Assembly (NCBI GenBank): GCA_965223435.1
Contig: CBDCWQ010000020.1
Location: 372,001-436,000 of the forward strand
From: CBDCWQ01 sp965223435
Lineage (GTDB): Bacteria > Myxococcota > Kuafuiibacteriia > Kuafuiibacteriales > Kuafuiibacteriaceae
DNA length: 64,000 nucleotides
Direction: 5' to 3'
The notes below the pieces were generated by a model. The model worked only from the letters and a program-made list of their open reading frames with translations. It had not been told where the DNA came from and made no database searches. Within the stretch, counting starts at the first letter, position 1; each line of letters starts with the position of its first letter. Both the position numbers and the translations under genes were made by a program. This document shows positions 32,721 to 41,983 of this stretch, piece by piece.

Positions 32721-35700
32721 ATGATCAGGGTTTTCTGGTTGGCTGGGCTGATTGCGGCGGTGGTGGGTGGGGGGCAAGTTTGGGCTTCGCCGGATCCGCT
32801 CGTCAGGGATCTTGAGCAGGGATGGAATCTTGTTGCCGTTCCGCGCGAGGCGTCGGTTGCGCCCGAAGACGGGGCTTTAAACCCTGGGTCGGTGTGGCGG
32901 GTGGTGTCACTTTCAGAGCGCGATTCGGATTTTCCGGTTTCCGCGCGCGCCGCGCAGTCCTTGGAATCTGGGGGAATCTACTGGATCCACGTCGACGAAG
33001 CCAGGCGGTTGGTGCTTGGGTGGGGCCGCACGGGCGCGCCCACTGAGGGGATCGCAGGGGCACTGAGGCCCGACAGCATCGAAGGTGCCGTGTGGCCGGC
33101 ACGGTCGGGCTGGGGCTTCTTTTCGGTGTTTGCGCCTACGGTTTACGATGGCTCCCAGGGGGACGAGGTCATGGGTTGGGATGTGACCACGCAAGCCTTT
33201 ACGGGTATCCCTCACGGCGATCGCCTTGAACCCGGGTTGGGCTACTTCGGCTGGGTGAATGCGGCCGCACCCCAGCTTCCGGCGGTGACACCGCCCGGTG
33301 TGTTCGAGCCGGCCCAGGTCTTGGTTTCACCTCGAGACGGTCGGATTGCGCTCGTCGACGCCGCCCTTTCCGAGGGACAGAGTGCTGAGACCGCCCATGT
33401 GGTCTATGTGTTGCGGGGTCAGGGCGATGGCCGCGGCGACGAAGTCCACTACGTTCGCAACCCTTTGGCCGGGAAGCCCGGGCATTTTTCTCCCTCGGTC
33501 TCCATGGCCCAGGTGCAGACGCCTTGGATGGTGACGGAGCTTTCGGTTGCGGCACGGGGCGGTCGGGTCACGGTCGCTTGGGTCGAGCACTCGGGTGGGT
33601 CTGAGGAGACGCCCACGAACAACCCAAGGGCCCGGGTGATGCTGGCTGAGAGCTTCGATGGGGGTCGTTCCTTTGCTGGGCGCCAGGTCGTACGCCAAAC
33701 CTCGGCCTGGGTTCGGGGTTTGGAAATGGACTACGACGCGTGGTTGGGCCGACACCTGGTTTTTGGAGAGGCCCACAAAGCTTACTACCTGAAAAACCTC
33801 GAGGGCCCTCCGGAGAACGTTTTCGATGTGCGAAAACGGGACTCCCGGATCAGAACCGAAACGCACGAGGTCGGTCCGCCTTCCCTCCACGTGGGGGATG
33901 AAGCGGTGACCATTGTCGTGCGGCAGCAAAGGATGTGGGACAGCCGGGCGGTTGGGACTTGGCATACCGAAGATGCGATCAAAGTGGCGCAGCGGCCTCT
34001 GATTTCTGGAGCGTGGCGGTCGCGCACCGAAGGTGGGGCCGAAACCGGTTGGGCGCAAGGGCGCTGGATAGGCGACACGTTTCAGAGCTGGCGCATCGCT
34101 CAGGTGGCGGCGGTGGGTCGAGGGCCCGGAGACGATGCACCCTCCCTTCCGCAGGTGGTGGGGACGCCTTTGGGGTTGGCTGTGGTGTATGAAGATGGCG
34201 TTTCGAAGAACCCCAATCAGCCGGGACAAAATCCGATCGTTCTCCAAAACTCGAAGGACGGCGGGCAGAGTTGGGCGCCGCCCCGTATTCTCTCTCGGGG
34301 ATATGTGCCCAAGCTTGCATGGGCCGATGGGCAAGACATGACGCTTCTTCACTATGTGCCCTCCTCAGCCCTCGGAGGTTCGGTGGTGGTGCTTCGAAGC
34401 GGGGATGGCGGGCAGTCTTTTGGACCCGCTGAAACCGTAAGCGAAGGTGTAGCCAAGCCGATTCATTGGAGTGGTCACGGCGCCGACGGAGGCACCCTCG
34501 ACGGTCGCGGCTCGTTGGTGAGCCATGGGGACCTATTTTTTGCCGCCTGGGTCGAATACGCCCCCACCGCGGGTGGGGGTGAGCGCATCATGATGTCGCG
34601 TGCATCCAGGGCATCATCGGTGGTTCGGTATGGCATCGACCTTCCCAGTCACTTGACGCGGGGGCGGGTGGTTTCTTTTACGGTGAGCCAAGAGAACGTG
34701 CACCACATGAGGGTGGACGGGGGCGGGACAGCGCGTGGGGCCCACGCGCCGGCTTCCACGGGGCCCGGGGCGCCCGGCGTTTTCACCGCATCGAAGTCGG
34801 GTACGGACCTTGCTTTTGTCTCGGGACTTGCCACGGTCTACGCCGATCCCGAAAAGAGTGCTTTGCTTGTGGGGCCGGGGGGGCACGTTCGGCTTGTGGC
34901 TTCGGACGGTGTGGGTTCCGCTCCGAAACAGGCGGGCGAGGAAGTGATCCCGCTGCTTAGAGAAGACGCCGAAGTGCCCGTGTTTTCGGCTGCGGCCGAA
35001 GGCAACTATCAAAAAGCGAAATGGATGCGTGCGTCCCTTTGGCGTGCGCCCTATCAAGTGGAGTACACCCTGGACTCCCAGGGACCTCCATCACGGGGTC
35101 AGGTAGACGACGCAAAAACCTTGGCGGCCTTCGAGCGCGTGTGGGCGTATACGCAAGGCATCGCCCTGGCGCAGTACGCCCGCGAGGGAACGCCTGAAAG
35201 CGCAACGCGGGCCCAGGTGTTGGCCGAGGCGCTGTGTCAGCAAGCCCACCGGGGAACCCATGGCGGGAAAACGGTGATCAAAGGCTGGCCTTTTTCTTGG
35301 AACACCCGGGGGGATTCTTGGAGGGACGTTCGCCTGGTGACCGGGGCCACCGCTTGGGTGATCCATGGTCTCGGTGCCTTTTTGATCTCGGAGGCGAGTC
35401 AGAATGTGCCTGCGCTTCGGGCCAAGATCACGCAGTGCTATCGCGACGCGCTTTTGGGCCTTGAGGTTCATCGGTGGTCCGGGGCGACGGGAGACGGGCG
35501 TGCCGTGAGCTTGATGACTGCAGGTTGGACTGCCATCGGTCTCAATCATGCTCCCGATCCTTTGAACATCGTTTTTGATGATGGGCGCCGCGCGGGGATC
35601 GAGGGTGAGGCTTGGGACTACTACGATGTGCTCGATGCCCTCGGGTACACGAAGTTCAATGAAACCTCGCCTCCGGTCATTAAGCGAACATACGCAACTT

Positions 35701-38700
35701 TGGGCTCCGACGCGTTTTCACCCGCACCGAAATCGGATAAGATCCTCTCGCCTGTCGAGTTTGTCGCCCTCAAAAAAGAAATGCGGGCTCAGAATGTGGT
35801 GACCGAACACAACGTGGACGTCTTGAGCGTGCTGAAGCAGGCGCTCAACCACACTGAGGCGCTCGGTTTGTCCAATGTGGCTCACCTCCAGGCTTGGCGC
35901 GACCAAATTCGGGACGGGTTGTTTTACGTTCTGTGGGATCAGGAAGCCAGCCGATGGCGGCGAGATCTGAACGATGCGCTTTTGCGCGCGTCTTCAAAAA
36001 GCGACAAAGCGGTCCAAATCCAAGCTGCGCTTCAAGAGGGGGATTGGGGTCGGGCGGCGACCGGAGGGCTTTTGGCTCCGGGATCGCAAGCATTCGGGGA
36101 CGTGGCCGATGCGCGGTTTGGGGGACCCGGAGGCGCGCTCCATTTTTATCGGTCGCCCCACGTTGCCATCGACAACTGCAGCTGGCTTTCGCTTGCGGTC
36201 GACTATGAAGCTTTGCCCGGTCCAGTGTACACGGACGGTTTGGCGCGGTGTCTCGAATTTACGGTGCTCGCATTTGCCCGCCAAATCGTCTTCGGGGGTC
36301 GGGCCTACTACGGTGCGCACTATTTTCTCGATGGGTTTGAGGACCGATACATCGCGGCGAGTGATCTCCAAACCGAATCGTATCACTTGGAAGCCACGAC
36401 CGGCTTGATTTTGGGACTGTTGGCGTTTGCGGATCATGCGCCCTCGCACCCCAAGGCCTCGTTTTTTCGGGACGAAGCCGATGCGCTTTGGTCGGGTGTG
36501 CAGGCCTTTGTCGTCGATCATGGGTTTCCGTATTCGAGCCAGCGTATCATCGATCTTTCCACCCAGCTGACTTCGAGCACTGCCCTGATCTGGTTCATAG
36601 ACGTCTACGATGCCCTGAATGCACCGGCCTCGAGTGTGCTTTGCCCGTTTTCCGCTTGTGCCCTCCGTACGGCGTTGGCCACCTCGCCGTCTTTGGGGGT
36701 TGTGGAGCTGATGGAGGCGACGGAGGATGGGGAAGTCAAGATACCGTCGTGGATTCGCAAAAACGCAAGGTGGTGGGCCGACCGCGTGATCGAAGACGAA
36801 GCGTTTTTGACCGGCATCCGGTATTTGCTGACCCAGAAGGTCATTGAGATTCCAAAGAAGCAAGGCGCGGCGCCCGGGGCCGATGACCAGACCACGATCC
36901 CTGAATGGGTGCGTGAGCGGGCAGGGTGGTGGGCCGACGGCCACATGTCCGATGCTGAGTTTGCCTTTGGCATCGAGTGGTTGATGGGGGCGGGCATTCT
37001 GGTCCTCGATCCCGTGTCGCCTACGGGTTTCAGAAAGCCCGCCCTTGAATTCCGTCTGAATGCGCACGGCGCACTCGATGTAGAAGAACATCACGTCACG
37101 CTTGAATTTCTCGAGGAAGCCCAGTCTGACGGGTGGGTATGTGCCGTAGACGGGGGGCGGTGGCTCGAGGAGCCCATGCGTGTTTCCGACCGTGAAGTCT
37201 TGGTGCGCGTCGACCCTTGGGAAGTGGTGAGAACGATGGCGGCGCGCGAGGCTTCTGAACTTTTGGCGGAGCTTCGTTTTGGGTCTTCACCTCCCGAGCC
37301 CTATGGCGGCTGCGGGGATGATCCGTCATGGGTCCAGGAGGTTCGCGTCGTAGCGACCGAACCGGCCACTCCCGAAGCGCGAATCGAGGCGGTTGCGAGC
37401 GGCCTACAAGACTCCGTTACGGTCGCGCGCGAGGTGGTCTCGGTGGCGGAGACCTTGCGCAAAGCGTACGCTGAATTGCCCCGTGCCCTTCGTGATGCTG
37501 GTGACGAGGAACGCGCTTTCGCGGCCGAGACTCAGCTCGCGTACTTGGCGAGAACCCGCGACAGCCACCGGACGCTTGCGGATACGTTCACCGGCGTGGT
37601 CGAGGATCTCCGGTCTGGGAAAGCTGGCCTGACCGGGGGTGACTCCCCAGGGGCCTTCGAAGCCTACGGCCACAGTCAAGATGAGCTGGCACAGGAAGCA
37701 CGCAACGTGACCGGCTCCGGTATCGTTCTTCAGGTCCTTTCCTTAGAGGTCTGGGACGTCGACTTCGACGCCCTCCTTCATGCATGGCGGGTGTGGCATA
37801 TCGCGGACTTGGACGCGTTTTATGGGCAATTGCAAATGGTCATGCGTAAATCCCGGAAGGTGTCGGAGGCGTCGGTCGACCTCCCCGAGGTGCTTCGGGG
37901 CAGGGGCTGCATGGACGCGGCCGACGAAGTGGAAGGTTTGCTTTTGAGGCAACGTGAACTTCAAGCAAGTCTAGAAGATCCCATGGGCGATGTACAAAAG
38001 ATGCGGCATTTGGCCGCAACGACCAACTTCCCCAAAAGTGAAGGTGATCGTCTACGCTCGATCGCGTCGACTTTCGTCGATCTTCGAGGACTGCTCGGCG
38101 AGGAGGTGGCAGCGCTCGCGGTGGTTGATGGGCTTTTGGACCTGGGGCAAGACATAGACGCGTGTCAGGCCTTTGTCTCGGCTCGCGGCGCTCCGGGTGC
38201 GCGTTTCGCCTCGCCCTTACCGGTGTCCCTGTCGGCGCCCGGTGGGGCGCTTTTGCCCATGGGCGCTGTGAGTCGGGTGAAAGCGATTGGGCGGTCGACG
38301 TTGGTCCCGCCCATTTCCAAGAATGTGGAGCGAGAAGCGGCGGGTCTCGAGCTCGGCGACCCTTTTGGGTTTGGGATCCAATTCGCTTCGGCTCAGACTG
38401 AACCAGAGGTTCCTTCGGAGCTTCATCAGACGTTTAACCGCGTGTTTTTGGCGGCGAAGAAGGCCAATCCTTTCGCGGCCGAGGCCTGCTCGCCCGAACT
38501 GGAGCACGGGGCGGGCCACCGACCGTCTTTGGACCGTCAAGTGGTGGCGCTTTGTGAGGGCTTCGGGCCGGGTGCGTCTCGGGATGCCTGCTTTTTGGCC
38601 TACCAAAATTTGCTTCTGTCCGGCGTCAGCCGCGTTTTGCTCGACGTTTCGCGTCAGATCAACAGCCGAGAAGCTGCGCACCCCGTATCCACGCGCCTCG

Positions 38701-39677
38701 CCCAAAATTGCGCGGTGATGGGTCGGGCGCTGTGGGGCGCCCTTCCAGATGGATGGACGACTGAGCTTCGAAGCCAGATGACCAACCGGTCCTATTGCAC
38801 CCTTGAGGCCTTGGCCTATGCCAACGTGTCCAACCTGGAAACGACCGTCGTGCCCCCCGGATGGTTTGACGCCGCATGCTGTGAGCCCGGTGAAGACTGC
38901 GTGGTGTACGAAATGCCTCAGCCCTTCTCGCTGGCGCGTTCGACGTGGTTGGCGGCTGACTTCGATGGCCAGGGCGGCTACGTCGAGATTCCGGACCACG
39001 ACGCGTACTCCCGACCCGAGGGCGGCGCGCTGACGGTCGAGGCATGGATTCGGCCTCAGAGTTTGGTTTTTCCCACCGCCGAAATGGACGGCTACGTGCA
39101 CTGGTGTGGAAAAGGCGAAGTCCCGGGCCAGCGCGAGTCGGCGTGTCGCATCTACTCCCTCGACAACATTGTGGAAAGGAAGAACCGCGTCAGCTGGTAC
39201 ATGTTCAATCCACCCGGGGGTCTCGGGGTGGGGAGTTACTTCCAAGATGATCTGGTCGCGGGAGAATGGATCTACTACGTGGGCACCGTCGATATGACGC
39301 ATACCGCCATCTATCGGGACGGCGTCCTCCGCGACCGGGCCCCCCTGGATTGGACGAAGCGGAAGATCGTGATCAATCCTGAAAACAAGGACTCCCCGTT
39401 TCGCATCGGGACCCGGGACGCAGGCAACAACAGCTATTTTTACGGTGCCATCGCCCGATTCGCCATCTACCAGGGCACCCTCAGCGACGCCCAAATTCGC
39501 GAGCACTACTTGGCCGTTGGCACCGCCGCGTACGATGACCTGGTGCTGAGCGAGCCTTCAGTGGTGGGGTATTGGCCGCTCGACGAACAAAGCGGCTCGG
39601 TGGCCATAGACCTCAAAGGCGGCAACCACGGAACCTACCACGGCGGCGTGACCTTGGGCGTCCCCTGGACGCCGTAG
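32721..39677 (+). CDS. Giant secreted protein A: Asp-box, alpha/alpha-toroid, archaeal-type WW repeats, LamG
   Basis: 2318 aa with a Sec signal peptide (FWLAGLIAAVVGGG, cut near VWA|SPD). ATG 32721 has GGAGG 4 bases upstream; GTG 32718 is possible. Layout: GWNLVAVP-type strand domains (30 to 200), sialidase-like region with Asp boxes (SKDGGQSW, RSGDGGQSF; about 210 to 650), alpha/alpha-toroid domain from WAYTQGIALAQ (about 807) to about 1300 with EHNVD (1029) and NCSW (1152), two WIRKNARWWADR-type repeats (1341 to about 1430), helical region (1550 to 1820), Cys-bearing region, then a C-terminal LamG domain (about 2070 to 2318). It is a paralogue of the protein at 55858. Probably acts on or binds a large glycan or glycoprotein outside the cell; the substrate cannot be told. 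Confidence 0.8.
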   Translation: MIRVFWLAGLIAAVVGGGQVWASPDPLVRDLEQGWNLVAVPREASVAPEDGALNPGSVWRVVSLSERDSDFPVSARAAQSLESGGIYWIHVDEARRLVLGWGRTGAPTEGIAGALRPDSIEGAVWPARSGWGFFSVFAPTVYDGSQGDEVMGWDVTTQAFTGIPHGDRLEPGLGYFGWVNAAAPQLPAVTPPGVFEPAQVLVSPRDGRIALVDAALSEGQSAETAHVVYVLRGQGDGRGDEVHYVRNPLAGKPGHFSPSVSMAQVQTPWMVTELSVAARGGRVTVAWVEHSGGSEETPTNNPRARVMLAESFDGGRSFAGRQVVRQTSAWVRGLEMDYDAWLGRHLVFGEAHKAYYLKNLEGPPENVFDVRKRDSRIRTETHEVGPPSLHVGDEAVTIVVRQQRMWDSRAVGTWHTEDAIKVAQRPLISGAWRSRTEGGAETGWAQGRWIGDTFQSWRIAQVAAVGRGPGDDAPSLPQVVGTPLGLAVVYEDGVSKNPNQPGQNPIVLQNSKDGGQSWAPPRILSRGYVPKLAWADGQDMTLLHYVPSSALGGSVVVLRSGDGGQSFGPAETVSEGVAKPIHWSGHGADGGTLDGRGSLVSHGDLFFAAWVEYAPTAGGGERIMMSRASRASSVVRYGIDLPSHLTRGRVVSFTVSQENVHHMRVDGGGTARGAHAPASTGPGAPGVFTASKSGTDLAFVSGLATVYADPEKSALLVGPGGHVRLVASDGVGSAPKQAGEEVIPLLREDAEVPVFSAAAEGNYQKAKWMRASLWRAPYQVEYTLDSQGPPSRGQVDDAKTLAAFERVWAYTQGIALAQYAREGTPESATRAQVLAEALCQQAHRGTHGGKTVIKGWPFSWNTRGDSWRDVRLVTGATAWVIHGLGAFLISEASQNVPALRAKITQCYRDALLGLEVHRWSGATGDGRAVSLMTAGWTAIGLNHAPDPLNIVFDDGRRAGIEGEAWDYYDVLDALGYTKFNETSPPVIKRTYATLGSDAFSPAPKSDKILSPVEFVALKKEMRAQNVVTEHNVDVLSVLKQALNHTEALGLSNVAHLQAWRDQIRDGLFYVLWDQEASRWRRDLNDALLRASSKSDKAVQIQAALQEGDWGRAATGGLLAPGSQAFGDVADARFGGPGGALHFYRSPHVAIDNCSWLSLAVDYEALPGPVYTDGLARCLEFTVLAFARQIVFGGRAYYGAHYFLDGFEDRYIAASDLQTESYHLEATTGLILGLLAFADHAPSHPKASFFRDEADALWSGVQAFVVDHGFPYSSQRIIDLSTQLTSSTALIWFIDVYDALNAPASSVLCPFSACALRTALATSPSLGVVELMEATEDGEVKIPSWIRKNARWWADRVIEDEAFLTGIRYLLTQKVIEIPKKQGAAPGADDQTTIPEWVRERAGWWADGHMSDAEFAFGIEWLMGAGILVLDPVSPTGFRKPALEFRLNAHGALDVEEHHVTLEFLEEAQSDGWVCAVDGGRWLEEPMRVSDREVLVRVDPWEVVRTMAAREASELLAELRFGSSPPEPYGGCGDDPSWVQEVRVVATEPATPEARIEAVASGLQDSVTVAREVVSVAETLRKAYAELPRALRDAGDEERAFAAETQLAYLARTRDSHRTLADTFTGVVEDLRSGKAGLTGGDSPGAFEAYGHSQDELAQEARNVTGSGIVLQVLSLEVWDVDFDALLHAWRVWHIADLDAFYGQLQMVMRKSRKVSEASVDLPEVLRGRGCMDAADEVEGLLLRQRELQASLEDPMGDVQKMRHLAATTNFPKSEGDRLRSIASTFVDLRGLLGEEVAALAVVDGLLDLGQDIDACQAFVSARGAPGARFASPLPVSLSAPGGALLPMGAVSRVKAIGRSTLVPPISKNVEREAAGLELGDPFGFGIQFASAQTEPEVPSELHQTFNRVFLAAKKANPFAAEACSPELEHGAGHRPSLDRQVVALCEGFGPGASRDACFLAYQNLLLSGVSRVLLDVSRQINSREAAHPVSTRLAQNCAVMGRALWGALPDGWTTELRSQMTNRSYCTLEALAYANVSNLETTVVPPGWFDAACCEPGEDCVVYEMPQPFSLARSTWLAADFDGQGGYVEIPDHDAYSRPEGGALTVEAWIRPQSLVFPTAEMDGYVHWCGKGEVPGQRESACRIYSLDNIVERKNRVSWYMFNPPGGLGVGSYFQDDLVAGEWIYYVGTVDMTHTAIYRDGVLRDRAPLDWTKRKIVINPENKDSPFRIGTRDAGNNSYFYGAIARFAIYQGTLSDAQIREHYLAVGTAAYDDLVLSEPSVVGYWPLDEQSGSVAIDLKGGNHGTYHGGVTLGVPWTP

Positions 39678-39815
39678 CGAGCGAGCCGTCCCTCAGAATC
39701 CCCCCAGGGTGATTCAAGAAGAGCGCCTCTGGTCACGACTTTTTTCTCCTTCAGTTTCCCTTGCTTTGGCCATCGAGTGGGGCCGAATGGCCTTTTGCCG
39801 AGGACGATCCTTGTC

Positions 39816-39837
39816 ATCGCGCCAATAAATGGCATAG
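39816..39837. promoter_or_regulatory. Operator-like site 1
   Basis: ATCGCGCCAATAAATGGCAT; shares its core GCCA-ATAAA-TGGC with site 2, with weaker outer arms. It fills the spacer of the candidate promoter. Confidence 0.5.
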
Positions 39838-39848
39838 TTAGTCGGTAT

Positions 39849-39863
39849 TCGCGTCATTCTTTG
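39849..39863. promoter_or_regulatory. Operator-like site 2b, inverted partner of site 4
   Basis: GCGTCATTCTTTG is an inverted near-copy of the CAAAAAAATGACGC part of the site at 39926. Confidence 0.35.
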
Positions 39864-39870
39864 TTTGTTT

Positions 39871-39893
39871 ATCGTGCCAATAAATGGCACGAT
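39871..39893. promoter_or_regulatory. Operator-like site 2, perfect palindrome
   Basis: Arms ATCGTGCCA and TGGCACGAT are perfect inverted repeats of 9 bases around ATAAA. A symmetric site of this kind suits a dimeric winged-helix or HTH repressor. Confidence 0.6.
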
Positions 39894-39925
39894 CTAGAAC
39901 AGGCCCAGACGATTCTTCGTCAATC

Positions 39926-39947
39926 ATCGCGCAAAAAAATGACGCAT
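39926..39947. promoter_or_regulatory. Operator-like site 4
   Basis: ATCGCGCA-AAAAAA-TGACGCAT: same size and outer arms as the other sites but an imperfect palindrome. It is the copy nearest the Fic gene. Confidence 0.45.
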
Positions 39948-39971
39948 CTCGGTACGAGACATTGACTTATC

Positions 39972-41396
39972 TTGATATTACAGAGGGTTACGAGCCCAAT
40001 AAGATGTGTCTTAGATAGACTGATCGTGCCAAAAAAGCTGCCAGAGAACCTGAATGAACGCCTCACGGAGTTCCTGTCGCGCCATGGGCCAGAGGGCATG
40101 GCTGGGGTGTTGCGAGAATTCCCCCAAGCGAGCAAGCGCACCCTTCAGCGACGGCTCAAACTGTTGGAGGGCCAAGGCATCGTTGAGATCGAAGGGGCCG
40201 GTCGAAGTCTGCGGTACAAGGCGGCGAAGAAACCAGTCGGACCCTTCCATGGTGACCCATATGTGCCTGTGTCGGTGGATGGAGCGGAGATTCGTGATCT
40301 CGTGCGGAGTCCCATTCACGAACGAAGACCGGTTCCGTACGACAGGACTCTCCTTGAGGCCTACACCCCGAACGAAAGTCGCTATCTCCATCTGAAGACA
40401 CGGCTTCATCTCCAGAGCATGGGTGCGGTCGAAGGCCATGAGCGACCCGCTGGTACCTACGCCCGTTCGATTTTGGATCGGCTCCTCATCGACCTGTCGT
40501 GGGCGTCTAGCCGCCTGGAAGGGAATACATACACGCGGCTTGATACGATGCAGTTGATTCAGTTTGGTCAGGCGGCCGAGGGGAAAGACCGCACCGAGGC
40601 CCAGATGATCCTCAATCACAAGGCGGCAATCGAGCTGCTGATCGACAACGCGGACTCCGTAGGCTTCAACCGGTTTACTCTCAAGAACCTCCATGCGGCT
40701 CTGGCAGACAACCTCCTCCACGATCCAACCGAGGCAGGACGGCTACGTACGCGGATCGTCCAAGTCAGCGGAACGGTTTATCAGCCGCTCAGCGTGCCCC
40801 AGGAGTTAGAGCGACTTTTCGACGTTATACTGGAGAAGGCACAAGCTATCGAAGACCCGTTTGAGCAAGCTTTCTTCGTGATGGTTCACCTGCCGTATCT
40901 TCAGGCTTTTGTCGACGTGAATAAACGCGTGTCGCGGCTCGCTGCCAATATTCCCCTCATCAGACGAAACCTGGTTCCGTTGTCCTTCATCGATGTGCCC
41001 GAACGTGCCTATGTCGAAGGGACCCTCGGCGTGTACGAGCTCGGTCGGATTGAATTGCTTCGCGATGTATTTACCTGGGCCTACGAACGCTCCTGCCATC
41101 AATACGCCGCCATAAAAGAGACCGTTCGTGAACCCGATCCTCTCAGGCTGAGGTATCGTGAGCACTTGTCCTTAGCAGTGAGAGACATCGTGAAGGGTTG
41201 CGATGAACCCGACCGGCGGAGCCTGCGCGCGTCGAGCCTCACGGTCGGGATACCGGCGGACGACGCGGACGCGTTTGTAGACATGGTCCTGAGGGATCTT
41301 GCGATGCTCCACCCTGGAAACATCGCCAGGTACCGGATTAGGCTGGCCGAGTACCAGGCGTGGCAGAAGATTCAGGCGGCAGCGCTTTTCGATTGA
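39972..41396 (+). CDS. Fic-domain protein with N-terminal winged-helix domain
   Basis: 474 aa. Residues about 25 to 85 form a helix-turn-helix/winged-helix (FPQASKRTLQRRLKLLEGQGI), the middle a Fic fold. The inhibitory helix motif (S/T)xxxE(G/N) is present as S179-SRL-E183-G184. The Fic loop reads LQAFVDVNKRVSRLAANIPLI (310-330): against HxFx(D/E)GNGRxxR the catalytic His aligns with Gln311, while Phe, Asp, Asn and both Arg are kept; this DVNKR form is a known subfamily. AMP transfer is therefore uncertain. Starts are weak: TTG 39972 or GTG 40026, neither with a good ribosome site. The palindromes upstream suggest that it regulates itself. It stands alone, without an obvious antitoxin partner. 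Confidence 0.82.
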   Translation: MILQRVTSPIRCVLDRLIVPKKLPENLNERLTEFLSRHGPEGMAGVLREFPQASKRTLQRRLKLLEGQGIVEIEGAGRSLRYKAAKKPVGPFHGDPYVPVSVDGAEIRDLVRSPIHERRPVPYDRTLLEAYTPNESRYLHLKTRLHLQSMGAVEGHERPAGTYARSILDRLLIDLSWASSRLEGNTYTRLDTMQLIQFGQAAEGKDRTEAQMILNHKAAIELLIDNADSVGFNRFTLKNLHAALADNLLHDPTEAGRLRTRIVQVSGTVYQPLSVPQELERLFDVILEKAQAIEDPFEQAFFVMVHLPYLQAFVDVNKRVSRLAANIPLIRRNLVPLSFIDVPERAYVEGTLGVYELGRIELLRDVFTWAYERSCHQYAAIKETVREPDPLRLRYREHLSLAVRDIVKGCDEPDRRSLRASSLTVGIPADDADAFVDMVLRDLAMLHPGNIARYRIRLAEYQAWQKIQAAALFD

Positions 41397-41983
41397 TTCT
41401 TCCCGCCCCCGATTCACCCGAGGGGCTTTTGCAATACCTATTGACTTCGGGCGATCGAGCGGGGTGTGGTGCGCCGATGGTTTGAGAGCCCACGTACGAT
41501 GACAGTTATCGTTCCGGGGCGTTTGTCGATAAAGATACTTGGCCCGGTGGGGAGGTGTATGTGTCGAAAGACGGTCGATCAGCTAAATTTAAGGTGCCTT
41601 ACAAAGCCCTGGGCGAGCGGGTATCCGTGGAAACAACGCTGGATCCCTTGGTCCAAAACTTCCTTCCCTCGGGTGGTGACTATATTGCAGTGATGGCCGT
41701 CAAGCCCGTTTCTGAGTCAAAGCCTGGCTTTCGTAGCTTGCCCACAAAAGTGTCTTTCAGCCCGGACACCGGCAATTGACGATGCCCGCTTGACGGCGCG
41801 GGGCCGAACCACTTCCGGACGGGTGTTGGTGGCCAGTAGGGCCTGCCCCCTTTGGCCTTGTTCTCCGGCCACCCGGCGCGGAAACGGGTTTCGCCCATGA
41901 CTACGATGTGCCAAGGTCGGCCTGAACCCAGTGGCGCTGAGCGCCGGTGATTGCGGCCTATCGCATCAGGCAGAAGAAACGAC
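41397..41983. other. Region between the Fic gene and icd
   Basis: Nearly 590 bases with only one doubtful short reading frame (41555-41779). I find no promoter or terminator I would trust. The sequence just before icd has a poor ribosome site (AGAAGAAACGAC). Confidence 0.5.
41555..41779 (+). CDS. Short hypothetical protein or gene fragment
   Basis: Frame encodes GRSAKFKVPYKALGERVSV and GGDYIAVMAVKP, which reads like part of a beta-sandwich domain. Starts are GTG 41555 or GTG 41561; a GGGGAGG stretch (41549-41555) is placed well for the latter. The frame stays open back to a TGA at 41483 with sensible composition, so this may be the end of a lost larger gene. Family not recognised. Confidence 0.35.
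   Translation: MYVSKDGRSAKFKVPYKALGERVSVETTLDPLVQNFLPSGGDYIAVMAVKPVSESKPGFRSLPTKVSFSPDTGN

Larger units (their letters stand above)
39678..39971. other. Regulatory intergenic region upstream of the Fic gene
   Basis: 294 bases, more AT-rich than the flanks, holding four related operator-like sites (next entries). TTGTCA (39811-39816) and CATAGT (39833-39838) with 16-base spacing could be a promoter that site 1 overlaps. Confidence 0.5.

Noticed and set aside
33327..37094. Several minus-strand open frames of 300 to 370 codons inside protein A
   Set aside because: All antisense to Asp-box and toroid motifs that recur in protein B; no independent support.
38217..39506. 429-codon open frame on the minus strand inside protein A
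   Set aside because: Antisense to a coherent LamG-containing frame; no domain and biased composition.
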